Assembly: GCA_910586105.1 (NCBI GenBank) | Contig: CAJUGU010000043.1 | Location: 1-28,626, forward strand | Length of the DNA stretch: 28,626 nucleotides | Source: an uncultured Eubacteriales bacterium | GTDB lineage: Bacteria; Bacillota; Clostridia; Oscillospirales; Butyricicoccaceae | Reading direction: 5' to 3' | Shown: one piece after another, positions 1 to 7,851 of the stretch | How the letters are laid out: each line of letters starts with the position of its first letter | Numbering within the stretch: position 1 is the stretch's first letter | The notes under the pieces: model-generated | What the model saw: the letters and a program-made list of their open reading frames with translations, nothing else | Database searches by the model: none | What the model was told of the DNA's origin: nothing | Translations under genes and position numbers: made by a program

Positions 1-195
1 GCTCCCCGCGTAGGGGCGGGCGTCCAGAGGGCAGAGCCCTTTGGCGCTCCCCGCGTAGGGGCGGGCGTCCAGAGGGCAGAGCCCTTTGGCGCTCCCCGCG
101 TAGGGGCGGGCGTCCAGAGGGCAGAGCCCTTTGGCGCTCCCCGCGCAGGGGCGGGCGTCCAGAGGGCGGAGCCCTTTGGCGCTCCCCGCGCAGGG
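1..195. repeat. 45-bp two-hairpin tandem repeat, 4.3 copies
   Basis: Four consecutive 45-bp units begin at 1, 46, 91 and 136, with a partial fifth unit to 195. Each unit reads as hairpin A (CCCC, loop GCGTA or GCGCA, GGGG), a 7-nt spacer, hairpin B (CCAGAGGGC, loop AGA or GGA, GCCCTTTGG, one G-T pair) and a 4-nt linker. Units differ mainly by C/T in the GCGYA loop. The array stops 37 bp before the gyrB start. The same element recurs inverted at the far end of the window. The unit length is divisible by three and free of stops in one frame, so a false N-terminal extension of gyrB is open through it. It resembles REP/BIME-type intergenic palindromes; the family name is not known to me. Confidence 0.93.
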
Positions 196-232
196 ATGGA
201 ATGAGAGAAACCTTGGAATTCGGAGAACATCT

Positions 233-2179
233 ATGAGTATGAGTGAAGAAGTTTTAGATTTGAAAGTGACCGAGACGTATGACGAAAGCCAGATCCAGGT
301 GCTGGAAGGGCTTGAGGCCGTCCGCAAAAGACCCGGTATGTATATCGGCTCGACCTCTGCGCAGGGTCTGCATCATCTGGTTTACGAAATCGTCGATAAC
401 TCCATCGACGAGGCCCTGGCCGGGTACTGCACCCATATCGAGGTCACGATCGAACCCGATAACATCATTACCGTAGTGGATAACGGCCGCGGTATCCCCG
501 TCGGTATTCACCCTCAGATGGGGATCCCTACCCTTGAGGTCGTGCTTACCGTGCTGCACGCGGGCGGTAAGTTCGGCGGCGACGGCTATAAAGTCTCCGG
601 CGGCCTCCATGGCGTCGGCTCCTCCGTCGTCAACGCCCTCTCCCTCTGGCTTGAGGCCGAAGTGCGCGACGGTACCCACAAGCATACCATGCGCTTTGAA
701 CGCGGCAAAACCGTTCAGGAAATATCCGCCGTCCCCTTTGAGAGCGAAACCGGTACCACCATCCGCTTTTTGGCCGATCCCGAGATCTTTGATACCACCA
801 GCTTCGATTACGATGTGCTTCATAAGCGGCTCCGCGAGCAGGCCTTCCTCAATGCCGGCGTCCGTATCACCATCACCGATCAGCGGCCCGGGTGCGAAAC
901 CTCCGATACCATGCGCTACGAAGGCGGTATCCGTTCCTTCGTTGAACACCTCAATACCAACAAGACCCCCCTGCATCAGGAGGTCATTTATATCGAGGGC
1001 AGCCGCGATACCTCTATGGCAGAGGTCGCAATGCAATATACCGACGTCTACAATACCATGCTCATCTCCTTCGCAAACAATATCAACACCACCGAAGGCG
1101 GTATGCATGAGACCGGGTTTAAATCGGCCCTGACCAAGGTCATCAACGATTATGGCCGGAAATACAACATCATCAAGGAAAATGACGAGAATTTGCTTGG
1201 CGACGACGTGCGCGAGGGCTTGACCGCGATCATTTCCGTCAAATTGCAGGAGGCCCAGTTTGAGGGCCAGACCAAGACCAAGCTCGGCAACTCCGATATG
1301 CGGACGCTCGTCGAATCCATGGTCACCGAGAAGCTGTCGACCTTCTTTGAGGAAAACCCCGCGACCGCCCGCGCGATCATCGAGAAAGCGATCGGCGCCA
1401 GCCGCGCCCGCGAAGCCGCAAGGCGCGCAAGGGAGCTGACCCGCCGCAAGTCCGCGCTCGATGGTTCAACCCTCCCCGGCAAGCTCCGCGACTGCAACGA
1501 ACGCGACGCGGCCCTCACCGAAATTTATATCGTGGAGGGCGATTCGGCGGGCGGCTCGGCTACGCAGGGCCGCGACAGCCGTTTTCAGGCCATACTCCCC
1601 CTGTGGGGCAAGATGCTCAATGTCGAAAAGGCGCGCGCCGACAAGGTCTACGGCAACGACAAGCTGTCGCCCGTCATTATGGCGCTCGGCGCCGGGATCG
1701 GGGACGATTTCGACGTCTCCAAGCTCCGTTACCACAAGGTCATCATCATGGCCGACGCCGACGTCGACGGCGCCCACATCCGCACGCTGCTGCTGACCTT
1801 CTTCTTCCGCTTCATGCGCCCGCTGATCGACGGCGGTTACGTCTACGCCGCCGTGCCGCCGCTGTATAAGCTGACCCGCGGCAAAACGACCCGCGTTGCC
1901 TACGACGACCCCGAACGCGACCGCATTTCCGCAGAGCTGCGCGGGGACAACCCCAACGCAAAGGTCGATATCAGCCGGTTCAAAGGCCTCGGCGAGATGA
2001 ACCCGCACGAACTGTGGGAAACCACGATGGACCCCGAAAAGCGGACGCTCAAGCGAATCACGCTGGAGGACGCGGCGCAGGCCGACGAGATCTTCACAAT
2101 CCTGATGGGCGAAAAGGTGGAGCCGCGCCGGGATTATATCGAACAAAACGCGAAATACGCGGAAAACCTTGATTTCTGA
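233..2179 (+). CDS. gyrB: DNA gyrase subunit B
   Basis: ATPase subunit of DNA gyrase, which introduces negative supercoils as an A2B2 complex with GyrA. The 648-residue length is typical for Gram-positive GyrB. Visible elements are the GHKL ATPase domain with the catalytic Glu (about E52 in YEIVDNSIDE), DNGRGIP near 83-89, GGLHGVGSSVVNALS near 123-137, and the TOPRIM region with EGDSAGGSA at 435-443 and DADVDGAHIRTLLL. The start at 233 is chosen because GGAGA lies 6 nt upstream and the protein then begins like known GyrB; a second in-frame ATG is at 239. The open frame continues upstream only through the tandem repeat. Oddity: the basic residue normally found after ILPL (Lys447 in E. coli) is Trp458 here. 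It lies 14 bp before gyrA and is surely co-transcribed with it. The recF/dnaN/dnaA genes usually found upstream are not in the window. Confidence 0.98.
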   Translation: MSMSEEVLDLKVTETYDESQIQVLEGLEAVRKRPGMYIGSTSAQGLHHLVYEIVDNSIDEALAGYCTHIEVTIEPDNIITVVDNGRGIPVGIHPQMGIPTLEVVLTVLHAGGKFGGDGYKVSGGLHGVGSSVVNALSLWLEAEVRDGTHKHTMRFERGKTVQEISAVPFESETGTTIRFLADPEIFDTTSFDYDVLHKRLREQAFLNAGVRITITDQRPGCETSDTMRYEGGIRSFVEHLNTNKTPLHQEVIYIEGSRDTSMAEVAMQYTDVYNTMLISFANNINTTEGGMHETGFKSALTKVINDYGRKYNIIKENDENLLGDDVREGLTAIISVKLQEAQFEGQTKTKLGNSDMRTLVESMVTEKLSTFFEENPATARAIIEKAIGASRAREAARRARELTRRKSALDGSTLPGKLRDCNERDAALTEIYIVEGDSAGGSATQGRDSRFQAILPLWGKMLNVEKARADKVYGNDKLSPVIMALGAGIGDDFDVSKLRYHKVIIMADADVDGAHIRTLLLTFFFRFMRPLIDGGYVYAAVPPLYKLTRGKTTRVAYDDPERDRISAELRGDNPNAKVDISRFKGLGEMNPHELWETTMDPEKRTLKRITLEDAAQADEIFTILMGEKVEPRRDYIEQNAKYAENLDF

Positions 2180-2193
2180 GAAGGAGCAACACT

Positions 2194-4812
2194 TTGGCTA
2201 AGGACTACAAACCTGAGGACATCATGTATCCCGAGCAGCGCATCGTGTCGAGCGAGCTGGTGAAGGAAATGAAAAAGTCCTACATCGAATACGCGATGAG
2301 CGTGATCGTGGGGCGCGCCCTGCCCGACGTGCGCGACGGCCTGAAACCGGTCCACCGGCGCATCCTTTACTCCATGTACGAAAACGGGCTGACCTCTGAC
2401 AAGCCGTTCAAAAAGTCGGCGACCTGCGTCGGCGACGTGCTCGGCAAATACCATCCGCACGGCGACGCCTCCGTCTATGACGCGCTCGTCCGTCTGGCGC
2501 AGGATTTTTCGCTGCGCTACCCCTTGATCGACGGCCACGGCAACTTCGGTTCGGTCGATGGAGACCCCCCGGCTGCTTACCGCTATACCGAGGCGCGGCT
2601 GGATAAGCTCTCGAACCAGATGCTGCGCGAGATCGAAAAGGATACCGTCGATTGGGACCCCAACTTCGACGAAAGCCTCAAGGAACCGCGCGTGCTGCCC
2701 GCCCGCTTCCCCAACCTGCTGGTGAATGGTTCGTCGGGTATCGCGGTCGGCATGGCGACCAATATCCCCCCGCACAACCTCACCGAGGTCATTAACGCCT
2801 GCGTCTGCGTGCTGGAAAACCCCGAAGCCGACCTCAACGACCTGATGGAACATATCAAGGGGCCCGACTTCCCGACGCGCGGCATCATTATGGGTTACGC
2901 CGGGATCCGCGCCGCCTATGCGACCGGCAAGGGCCGGCTGACCGTGCGCGCCCGCACCGAGTTCGAGGAGTTTGGGCAGAACCGCACCCGCATCATCGTT
3001 ACCGAGCTGCCGTATCAGGTGAACAAGCGGCTGCTGATTGAAAACATCGCCGATCAGGTACACGAAAAGCGGCTCGACGGCATTTCCGCCCTGCGCGACG
3101 AATCCGACCGCAACGGTATGCGCATCGTCATCGAACTCAAGCGCGAGGCCAACGCGCAGGTAGTGCTCAACCGCCTGTTTGCCCAGACCCAGCTGCAAAC
3201 CACGTTTGCCGTGAATATGCTCGCGCTGGTCAACAACCAGCAGCAGCCGCGCATCCTGTCGCTGCGCGAGGTGATCGACGAATATCTCGCCCACCAGAAG
3301 GACGTCCTTCTGCGGCGCACGCGCTACGACCTGCGGAAAGCGCAGGAGCGCGCCCACCTGCTGGAAGGCCTGCTGATCGCACAGGATCACATTGATGAAG
3401 TGATCCGCACGATCCGCGAAAGCTACGACGACGCAAAGGAGAATTTGAAGACCCGTTTCGGGTTGGACGATGTTCAGGCGCAGGCGATCCTTGAAATGCA
3501 GCTGCGCCGTTTGCAGGGACTGGAACGCGAAAAGCTGCTGAACGAATATCATGAGCTGGAGGAAAAGATCCAGTATTATATCGCCCTGCTGGAGGACGAG
3601 GAAAAGCTGCGCGGCGTGCTGCGCGACGAGCTGATCGAAATCCGCGACAAGTTCGGCGACGAGCGTATTACCGAGATCCAGCCCGTGGCCGATGAGATCG
3701 ACATCGAAGATCTGATCGAGGAGCAGGACTGCGTCTATACGCTGACCCACTTCGGCTATATCAAGCGATCGGCGACGGCGACCTATCGCGCCCAGCGGCG
3801 CGGGGGGCGCGGTGTGAGCGCAATGAGCCACCGTGAAGAAGACTTCACGAAAAATCTGTTCACCGCGTCCACCCACGACAACATCCTGTTCTTTACCAAT
3901 AAGGGCAAGGTTTATAAGATCAAGGGGTATCAGGTGCCCGAGACCGGACGCACCGCCAAGGGCCAGAACATCGTAAACCTGCTCGAGATCGAGCCCGAGG
4001 AAAAGATCACCGCGATGTTTGCCATCCGCGAGTTTGAAGACGACAAATACCTGGTGTTCGTCACCCGTCAGGGTACGGTCAAACGGATCGTACTGCGCGA
4101 CCTGCAAAATATCCGCAGGGTCGGCTTGCGGGCGCTCAACCTCACGGAAGGGGACGCGCTGGTCGACGTGCGGCTGACCGACGGCGGCGAAAAGCTGCTG
4201 ATCGCGACCCATGACGGACGCGCGATCACCTTCGACGAAAACGAAGTGCGCGCGATGGGCCGTACCGCGGTCGGCGTGCGCGGGATCCGGCTGGCCGAAG
4301 GCGATTATGTGATCGGCGCGGAACGCGCCCGCGAAGGCGCGCATGTGCTCTCAATCACCGAAAACGGCTACGGCAAGCGTACCCCGGTGGCCGATTTCAG
4401 CGTACACCATCGCGGCGGCGGCGGGATCATGCTGCACCAGCTGACCGGTAAGACCGGCGCGGTCGCCGGGATCGCCGTTGTGGACGAGACCGACGACGTT
4501 ATGATCATTACCGACGGCGGGATCATTATCCGCACGGCGGTGCGTGATATCCGCGAGTGCGGGCGTTCTTCGCAGGGCGTGATTGTAATGCGTACCGGCG
4601 ACGATGTGCGGGTCATTTCGATCGCCCGCACCGACCCCGAACCGCCTGAGACGGAAAACCCCGAGGAAGGGGCGGGAAGCGAAGATATGCCGGAGGCCGT
4701 GGAAGCGGAGGCTTCGGAAGATGGAAATATTCCGGAATCCGGGGAAGCGCCGGAAACAGCCGGCGGCGAGCCGGAACCGGCGGATGAAACGCCAACGGAT
4801 ACCGAAGGATAA
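2194..4812 (+). CDS. gyrA: DNA gyrase subunit A
   Basis: DNA-cleaving and religating subunit of gyrase, 872 residues. The start is TTG at 2194, with AAGGAG 7 nt upstream; no ATG gives a better N-terminus. The breakage-reunion domain carries the catalytic Tyr131 within AAYRYTEARL. The C-terminal beta-pinwheel contains the GyrA box QRRGGRG, which separates GyrA from topoisomerase IV ParC. The last ~60 residues are a Glu/Pro-rich acidic tail, as in other gyrases where it tunes supercoiling. In the quinolone-determining segment the order is G90-D-A-S-V-Y-D96, so the position of E. coli Ser83 is Ala92, while the Asp87 equivalent is kept. A strong intrinsic terminator follows, so the gyrB-gyrA operon ends here. 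Confidence 0.98.
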   Translation: MAKDYKPEDIMYPEQRIVSSELVKEMKKSYIEYAMSVIVGRALPDVRDGLKPVHRRILYSMYENGLTSDKPFKKSATCVGDVLGKYHPHGDASVYDALVRLAQDFSLRYPLIDGHGNFGSVDGDPPAAYRYTEARLDKLSNQMLREIEKDTVDWDPNFDESLKEPRVLPARFPNLLVNGSSGIAVGMATNIPPHNLTEVINACVCVLENPEADLNDLMEHIKGPDFPTRGIIMGYAGIRAAYATGKGRLTVRARTEFEEFGQNRTRIIVTELPYQVNKRLLIENIADQVHEKRLDGISALRDESDRNGMRIVIELKREANAQVVLNRLFAQTQLQTTFAVNMLALVNNQQQPRILSLREVIDEYLAHQKDVLLRRTRYDLRKAQERAHLLEGLLIAQDHIDEVIRTIRESYDDAKENLKTRFGLDDVQAQAILEMQLRRLQGLEREKLLNEYHELEEKIQYYIALLEDEEKLRGVLRDELIEIRDKFGDERITEIQPVADEIDIEDLIEEQDCVYTLTHFGYIKRSATATYRAQRRGGRGVSAMSHREEDFTKNLFTASTHDNILFFTNKGKVYKIKGYQVPETGRTAKGQNIVNLLEIEPEEKITAMFAIREFEDDKYLVFVTRQGTVKRIVLRDLQNIRRVGLRALNLTEGDALVDVRLTDGGEKLLIATHDGRAITFDENEVRAMGRTAVGVRGIRLAEGDYVIGAERAREGAHVLSITENGYGKRTPVADFSVHHRGGGGIMLHQLTGKTGAVAGIAVVDETDDVMIITDGGIIIRTAVRDIRECGRSSQGVIVMRTGDDVRVISIARTDPEPPETENPEEGAGSEDMPEAVEAEASEDGNIPESGEAPETAGGEPEPADETPTDTEG

Positions 4813-4847
4813 ATTTCGTGCGTTCGGCACGGCAAAAAGCCTGAAAA

Positions 4848-4870
4848 GGCGGCTGCAAGCCGCCTTTTTT
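4848..4870 (+). terminator. Rho-independent terminator of gyrBA
   Basis: A perfect 7-bp stem (GGCGGCT / AGCCGCC) with loop GCA is followed by six T, 36 bp after the gyrA stop codon. Confidence 0.92.
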
Positions 4871-4935
4871 GGTATCAGATAGGGGCGCCGAAGGCGGCGT
4901 TAGCTTTTTTGGAAGGGGAAGGCGGGGGCGCTGTA

Positions 4936-4997
4936 CCTTGCCCCGCGAAAATCCGGCTCCAAGTCCAAATCCGATTCCTGACCGGATGGAGCACTAG
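4936..4997. repeat. 62-bp dispersed intergenic repeat, copy A
   Basis: This segment between gyrA and rnhA matches 15444-15505 at 56 of 62 positions without gaps. It ends in GGATGGAGCACTAG. Internally, GCTCC and ATCCG at the 5' side can pair with CGGAT and GGAGC at the 3' side, giving a bulged hairpin. No protein-coding reading is convincing. It is probably a small non-autonomous mobile element or a conserved RNA; I do not recognise the family. Confidence 0.8.
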
Positions 4998-5033
4998 GGG
5001 CGTTTCACCGATGCTTTGAAAGGGACTGCAACA

Positions 5034-5471
5034 ATGAAACAAGTAACGATCTATACCGACGGCGCCTGCTCCGGAAATCCCGGGCCGGGCGGCTGGGGCG
5101 CGATTTTGAAATATGGCGCCCATGAAAAGGAATTGTCCGGGGGCGATCCGCAGACGACGAACAATAAAATGGAGCTTTCCGGAGTGATCGCCGCGCTGGA
5201 AGCGCTGCACGAGCCTTGCAAGGTCGATCTGTATTCCGACTCGAAATACGTCGTCGACGGAATCACCAAAGGCTGGGCAAAGGGTTGGCGGGCGCGCGGC
5301 TGGATGAAGGCGGATAAAACGCCCGCGAAGAACCCGGAATTGTGGGGGCGGCTGCTCGACCTGCTTGATATCCATGCCGTGACCTTCCATTGGGTGAAGG
5401 GGCACGCCGAAAACCCTTATAACAACCGCTGCGACGAGCTGGCGGTGCGCGAATGGAAGCGGCTGAAATGA
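5034..5471 (+). CDS. rnhA: Ribonuclease HI
   Basis: Type 1 RNase H that degrades the RNA strand of RNA-DNA hybrids (primers, R-loops). At 145 residues it is a standard single-domain enzyme. The catalytic carboxylates are visible: D9 in IYTDGACSGNPG, E47 in NNKMELSG, D69 in LYSDSKYVVDG and D134 in NNRCDELA, with the flexible-loop His124 in WVKGHAENPYNN. The basic handle (KGWAKGWRARGW) typical of bacterial RNase HI is present. ATG at 5034 is preferred over the upstream TTG at 5016 because AAGGGA sits 8 nt before it and the protein then starts MKQVTIYTDG. The next gene overlaps its stop by 4 bp (ATGA), indicating translational coupling. Confidence 0.97.
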   Translation: MKQVTIYTDGACSGNPGPGGWGAILKYGAHEKELSGGDPQTTNNKMELSGVIAALEALHEPCKVDLYSDSKYVVDGITKGWAKGWRARGWMKADKTPAKNPELWGRLLDLLDIHAVTFHWVKGHAENPYNNRCDELAVREWKRLK

Positions 5472-6166
5472 CGACGGAAACGCTGCACAACGGCCTCAAG
5501 CTACTGCAAACCGACGAATTCCAGAAGCTGGGGCAGGATTCGGTGCTGCTGGCGGATTTCGCCGCGCCGCGCCGCTTCGCGCGGGTGCTCGACCTGGGCT
5601 GCGGGACGGGCGCGCTGGCGCTTTCGATCTATCGCCCCGACCTGAAGATCGCCGGTCTGGATATCCAGCCGGGGGCGGTCGAGCTGTTCCGGCAGTCGAT
5701 CGCACTGAACGGCGTGGAGATCGACGCGAAGGTCGGCGACCTTCGGCAGATCCGCGCCAGCTTCCCGCATGGCAGCTTTGATTATGCGGTATGCAACCCG
5801 CCGTATTTTCCCGCAGGCTCCGGGGCGGAGGCTCCTGGCGCGGCGCGCGCGACGGCGCGATGCGACCGGGAGGCTACGATCGAAGAGGTCGCGGAAGCGC
5901 TGTCCTTCGTGTTGCATGACGGCGGGAAGTGCGCGCTGGTGTTCCGTCCCGAACGGCTTTGGGCGCTGCTCAATGCCTTGCAGCGGATGCGGCTGACTCC
6001 GAAACGGTTGCGGTTCGTTCACAGCAGCGCGGATAAGCGGCCTTCGGCGGTGTTGGTCGAATGCCGGAAAGGCTCTGGGGATGGGATGGTGGTCGAGCCG
6101 CCGTTCCTCTGCCGGGGGGAGGACGGGACGTATTCTGCAGAATACCGCAGGATATACGGTTTGTAA
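5468..6166 (+). CDS. trmN6: tRNA1(Val) adenine-N6 methyltransferase-like protein (TrmN6/YabB family)
   Basis: Class I SAM-dependent N6-adenine methyltransferase of 232 residues. The SAM-binding motif I is VLDLGCGTGALAL (about 40-52), the acidic end of strand 2 is GLDIQP, and the adenine-methylating motif NPPY is at 110-113. The stretch ARATARCDREATIEEVAEA after it resembles the conserved region of YfiC/YabB proteins, which modify A37 of tRNA1(Val) in E. coli. The neighbourhood supports this: in Bacillus, yabB lies next to yabC (rsmI), and rsmI follows here. The start at 5468 overlaps the rnhA stop; an ATG at 5453 in the same frame is possible. The C-terminal codons contain a 16-bp perfect palindrome (6130-6145). 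Confidence 0.88.
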   Translation: MTTETLHNGLKLLQTDEFQKLGQDSVLLADFAAPRRFARVLDLGCGTGALALSIYRPDLKIAGLDIQPGAVELFRQSIALNGVEIDAKVGDLRQIRASFPHGSFDYAVCNPPYFPAGSGAEAPGAARATARCDREATIEEVAEALSFVLHDGGKCALVFRPERLWALLNALQRMRLTPKRLRFVHSSADKRPSAVLVECRKGSGDGMVVEPPFLCRGEDGTYSAEYRRIYGL

Positions 6167-6181
6167 TATTCATATCAAATA

Positions 6182-6211
6182 TTGCATTTTAGAAAATACA
6201 ATTCGTATTTT
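6182..6211 (+). promoter_or_regulatory. Possible promoter of rsmI
   Basis: The 62-bp gap before rsmI is strikingly AT-rich against its surroundings. TTGCAT (6182-6187) and TATTTT (6206-6211) are 18 bp apart, giving a plausible but weak sigma-A promoter. Confidence 0.35.
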
Positions 6212-6228
6212 TAATTGAGGATATTACT

Positions 6229-7074
6229 ATGAGTTGTGGAACATTATATCTGGTGGCGACTCCGATCGGGAATTTGGGCGACTTGTCGCCGCGCGCATGC
6301 GAAGTGCTGCGGACGGTGGATTTTATCGCCGCCGAGGATACCCGCGTCACACATAAGCTGTTTACGGCGCTCGGCCTGCCGCCAAAGCCGATGGTCAGCT
6401 ACTATGAGCACAACCGCCGCCAGCGTGGGGAGGAGGTGCTGGCGCGGCTGCTTGCCGGGGAATCCTGCGCGCTCGTGACGGACGCCGGGATGCCCGCGGT
6501 CAGCGATCCCGGCGAAGACCTTGTCGCGCTGGCCGCGGCGAACGGCGTACCGGTGCTGACCATACCAGGCTGCTGCGCGGCGGTCTGCGGCCTTGCCGCA
6601 AGCGGCCTGCCGACCGGGCGGTGGTGCTTTGAAGGCTTCCTGTCGGTCAACAAAAAGGCGCGCCGGGAGCATTTGGACGCGCTCCGGGACGAGAAACGCA
6701 CCATGATCTTTTATGAAGCGCCCCACAAGCTGCGCGCGACGCTGGAAGACCTGCGGGCGGCGTTCGGGGATGAGCGGCGCATTTCCATTTCCCGCGAGCT
6801 GACCAAGCTGCATGAGCAGACCCTGCGCGGCACGCTGGCAGAAGCGGCGGCCTATTTCGCGGAGACGGCGCCGCGCGGTGAATTCGTCCTGACGATCGAA
6901 GGCGCGCCCGACGCGCCCGCCGAAGATACGGACGCGCGGATGGAGGACGCCCTTCAGGAAGTCCGCCGCCGGATCGAAGCGGGCGAGACTCGCAAGGATG
7001 CGGTCAAAGCGGTATCCGCCGCGCTGGGCGTGAAAAAAAATGCACTGTATCAGCGTGTTATTGACACAGAATGA
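6229..7074 (+). CDS. rsmI: 16S rRNA (cytidine1402-2'-O)-methyltransferase
   Basis: RsmI (YabC/YraL) of 281 residues methylates the 2'-O of C1402 in the decoding centre of 16S rRNA. It is a tetrapyrrole-methylase-fold enzyme. The N-terminal signature GTLYLVATPIGNLGDLSPRA, the AAEDTRVT segment and DAGMPAVSDPGEDLV are all characteristic, as is the C-terminal ISRELTKLHEQTLRG. The start ATG at 6229 has TTGAGGA 7 nt upstream. It probably has its own promoter but lies in the same direction as rnhA-trmN6, and the pairing with a YabB-type gene is conserved in Firmicutes. Confidence 0.97.
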   Translation: MSCGTLYLVATPIGNLGDLSPRACEVLRTVDFIAAEDTRVTHKLFTALGLPPKPMVSYYEHNRRQRGEEVLARLLAGESCALVTDAGMPAVSDPGEDLVALAAANGVPVLTIPGCCAAVCGLAASGLPTGRWCFEGFLSVNKKARREHLDALRDEKRTMIFYEAPHKLRATLEDLRAAFGDERRISISRELTKLHEQTLRGTLAEAAAYFAETAPRGEFVLTIEGAPDAPAEDTDARMEDALQEVRRRIEAGETRKDAVKAVSAALGVKKNALYQRVIDTE

Positions 7075-7170
7075 ACACAATGGCGGTGTAGAATAAGAGA
7101 ACATGGGAGGATCGGGCGCCGCCGAGCCGCGGGCCCTTCCCGATATTATTTATCAAAGGAGTGATCCCGC

Positions 7171-7848
7171 ATGTCTGTAATCCTGATCGCCGACGACGAG
7201 GCGCGTATCCGGCGGCTGGTTTCCGACTTTTTAAAGCGTGAAGGGCATACGGTGCTCGAAGCGGGCGACGGGGAAGAAGCGCTGCGGTGCATCCATGCCG
7301 CGCAGCCGGCGGTCGACCTCGCGATTCTGGACGTGATGATGCCGAAGCTCGACGGCTTTGCACTGCTGCGCGTCCTGCGGGCGGAGGATGCGACCCAGTC
7401 GCTGCCGGTGATGATGCTGACCGCGCGGGCCGAGGACAACGACCAGCTGTTAGGGCTGGAGACCGGCGCGGACGATTACGTCACAAAACCGTTTTCACCG
7501 CTGGTGCTCGTCGCCCGGGTGCGCAACCTGCTGGGGCGCGTGAACAAGAAGCCCGGTGGAAGCGAGATCTTTGGCCCGCTGGAGATCAACGAAAAGCGCC
7601 GCGAGGTGAAGATCGACGGCGAGCCGATCGAGCTGACTCCCAAGGAGTATGAATTGCTGATCTATTTCAAAAACAACAAAAGCATCGCGCTTTCACGCGA
7701 AAGCGTGCTCAATTCGGTATGGGGTTACGATTATTTCGGCGATTTGCGCACGGTCGATACCCATGTGAAGAAGCTGCGCGCGAAGCTGGGCGCCTGCGGC
7801 ACGATGATCGAGACCGTCCGCGGGTATGGCTATCGGTTCGAGGGGTAA
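7171..7848 (+). CDS. OmpR/PhoB-family response regulator
   Basis: Two-component DNA-binding regulator of 225 residues. The receiver domain (about 1-120) has the acidic pair D8-D9, phospho-acceptor D54 in AILDVMMPKLDG, the Thr of MMLTARAED and Lys of VTKPFSPL. The C-terminal winged helix (about 130-225) contains the OmpR-type ELTPKEYELL and RTVDTHVKKLRAKL segments. AAAGGAG lies 9 nt before ATG 7171. The 96-bp gap upstream holds a GC-rich inverted repeat (ATCGGG 7111-7116 / CCCGAT 7139-7144). A TTGACA at 7061 has no properly spaced -10. The kinase gene starts 3 bp after its stop. The stimulus and regulon cannot be read from the sequence. Confidence 0.95.
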   Translation: MSVILIADDEARIRRLVSDFLKREGHTVLEAGDGEEALRCIHAAQPAVDLAILDVMMPKLDGFALLRVLRAEDATQSLPVMMLTARAEDNDQLLGLETGADDYVTKPFSPLVLVARVRNLLGRVNKKPGGSEIFGPLEINEKRREVKIDGEPIELTPKEYELLIYFKNNKSIALSRESVLNSVWGYDYFGDLRTVDTHVKKLRAKLGACGTMIETVRGYGYRFEG

Positions 7849-7851
7849 GCG

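Noticed and set aside
131..232. 34-residue N-terminal extension of GyrB
   Set aside because: It is encoded by the tandem repeat, which stays open only because its unit length is a multiple of three. ATG 233 has a ribosome binding site and gives the normal GyrB N-terminus.
2134..4344. 736-residue open frame opposite gyrA
   Set aside because: Antisense shadow of a high-GC gene; gyrA is unmistakable on the plus strand.
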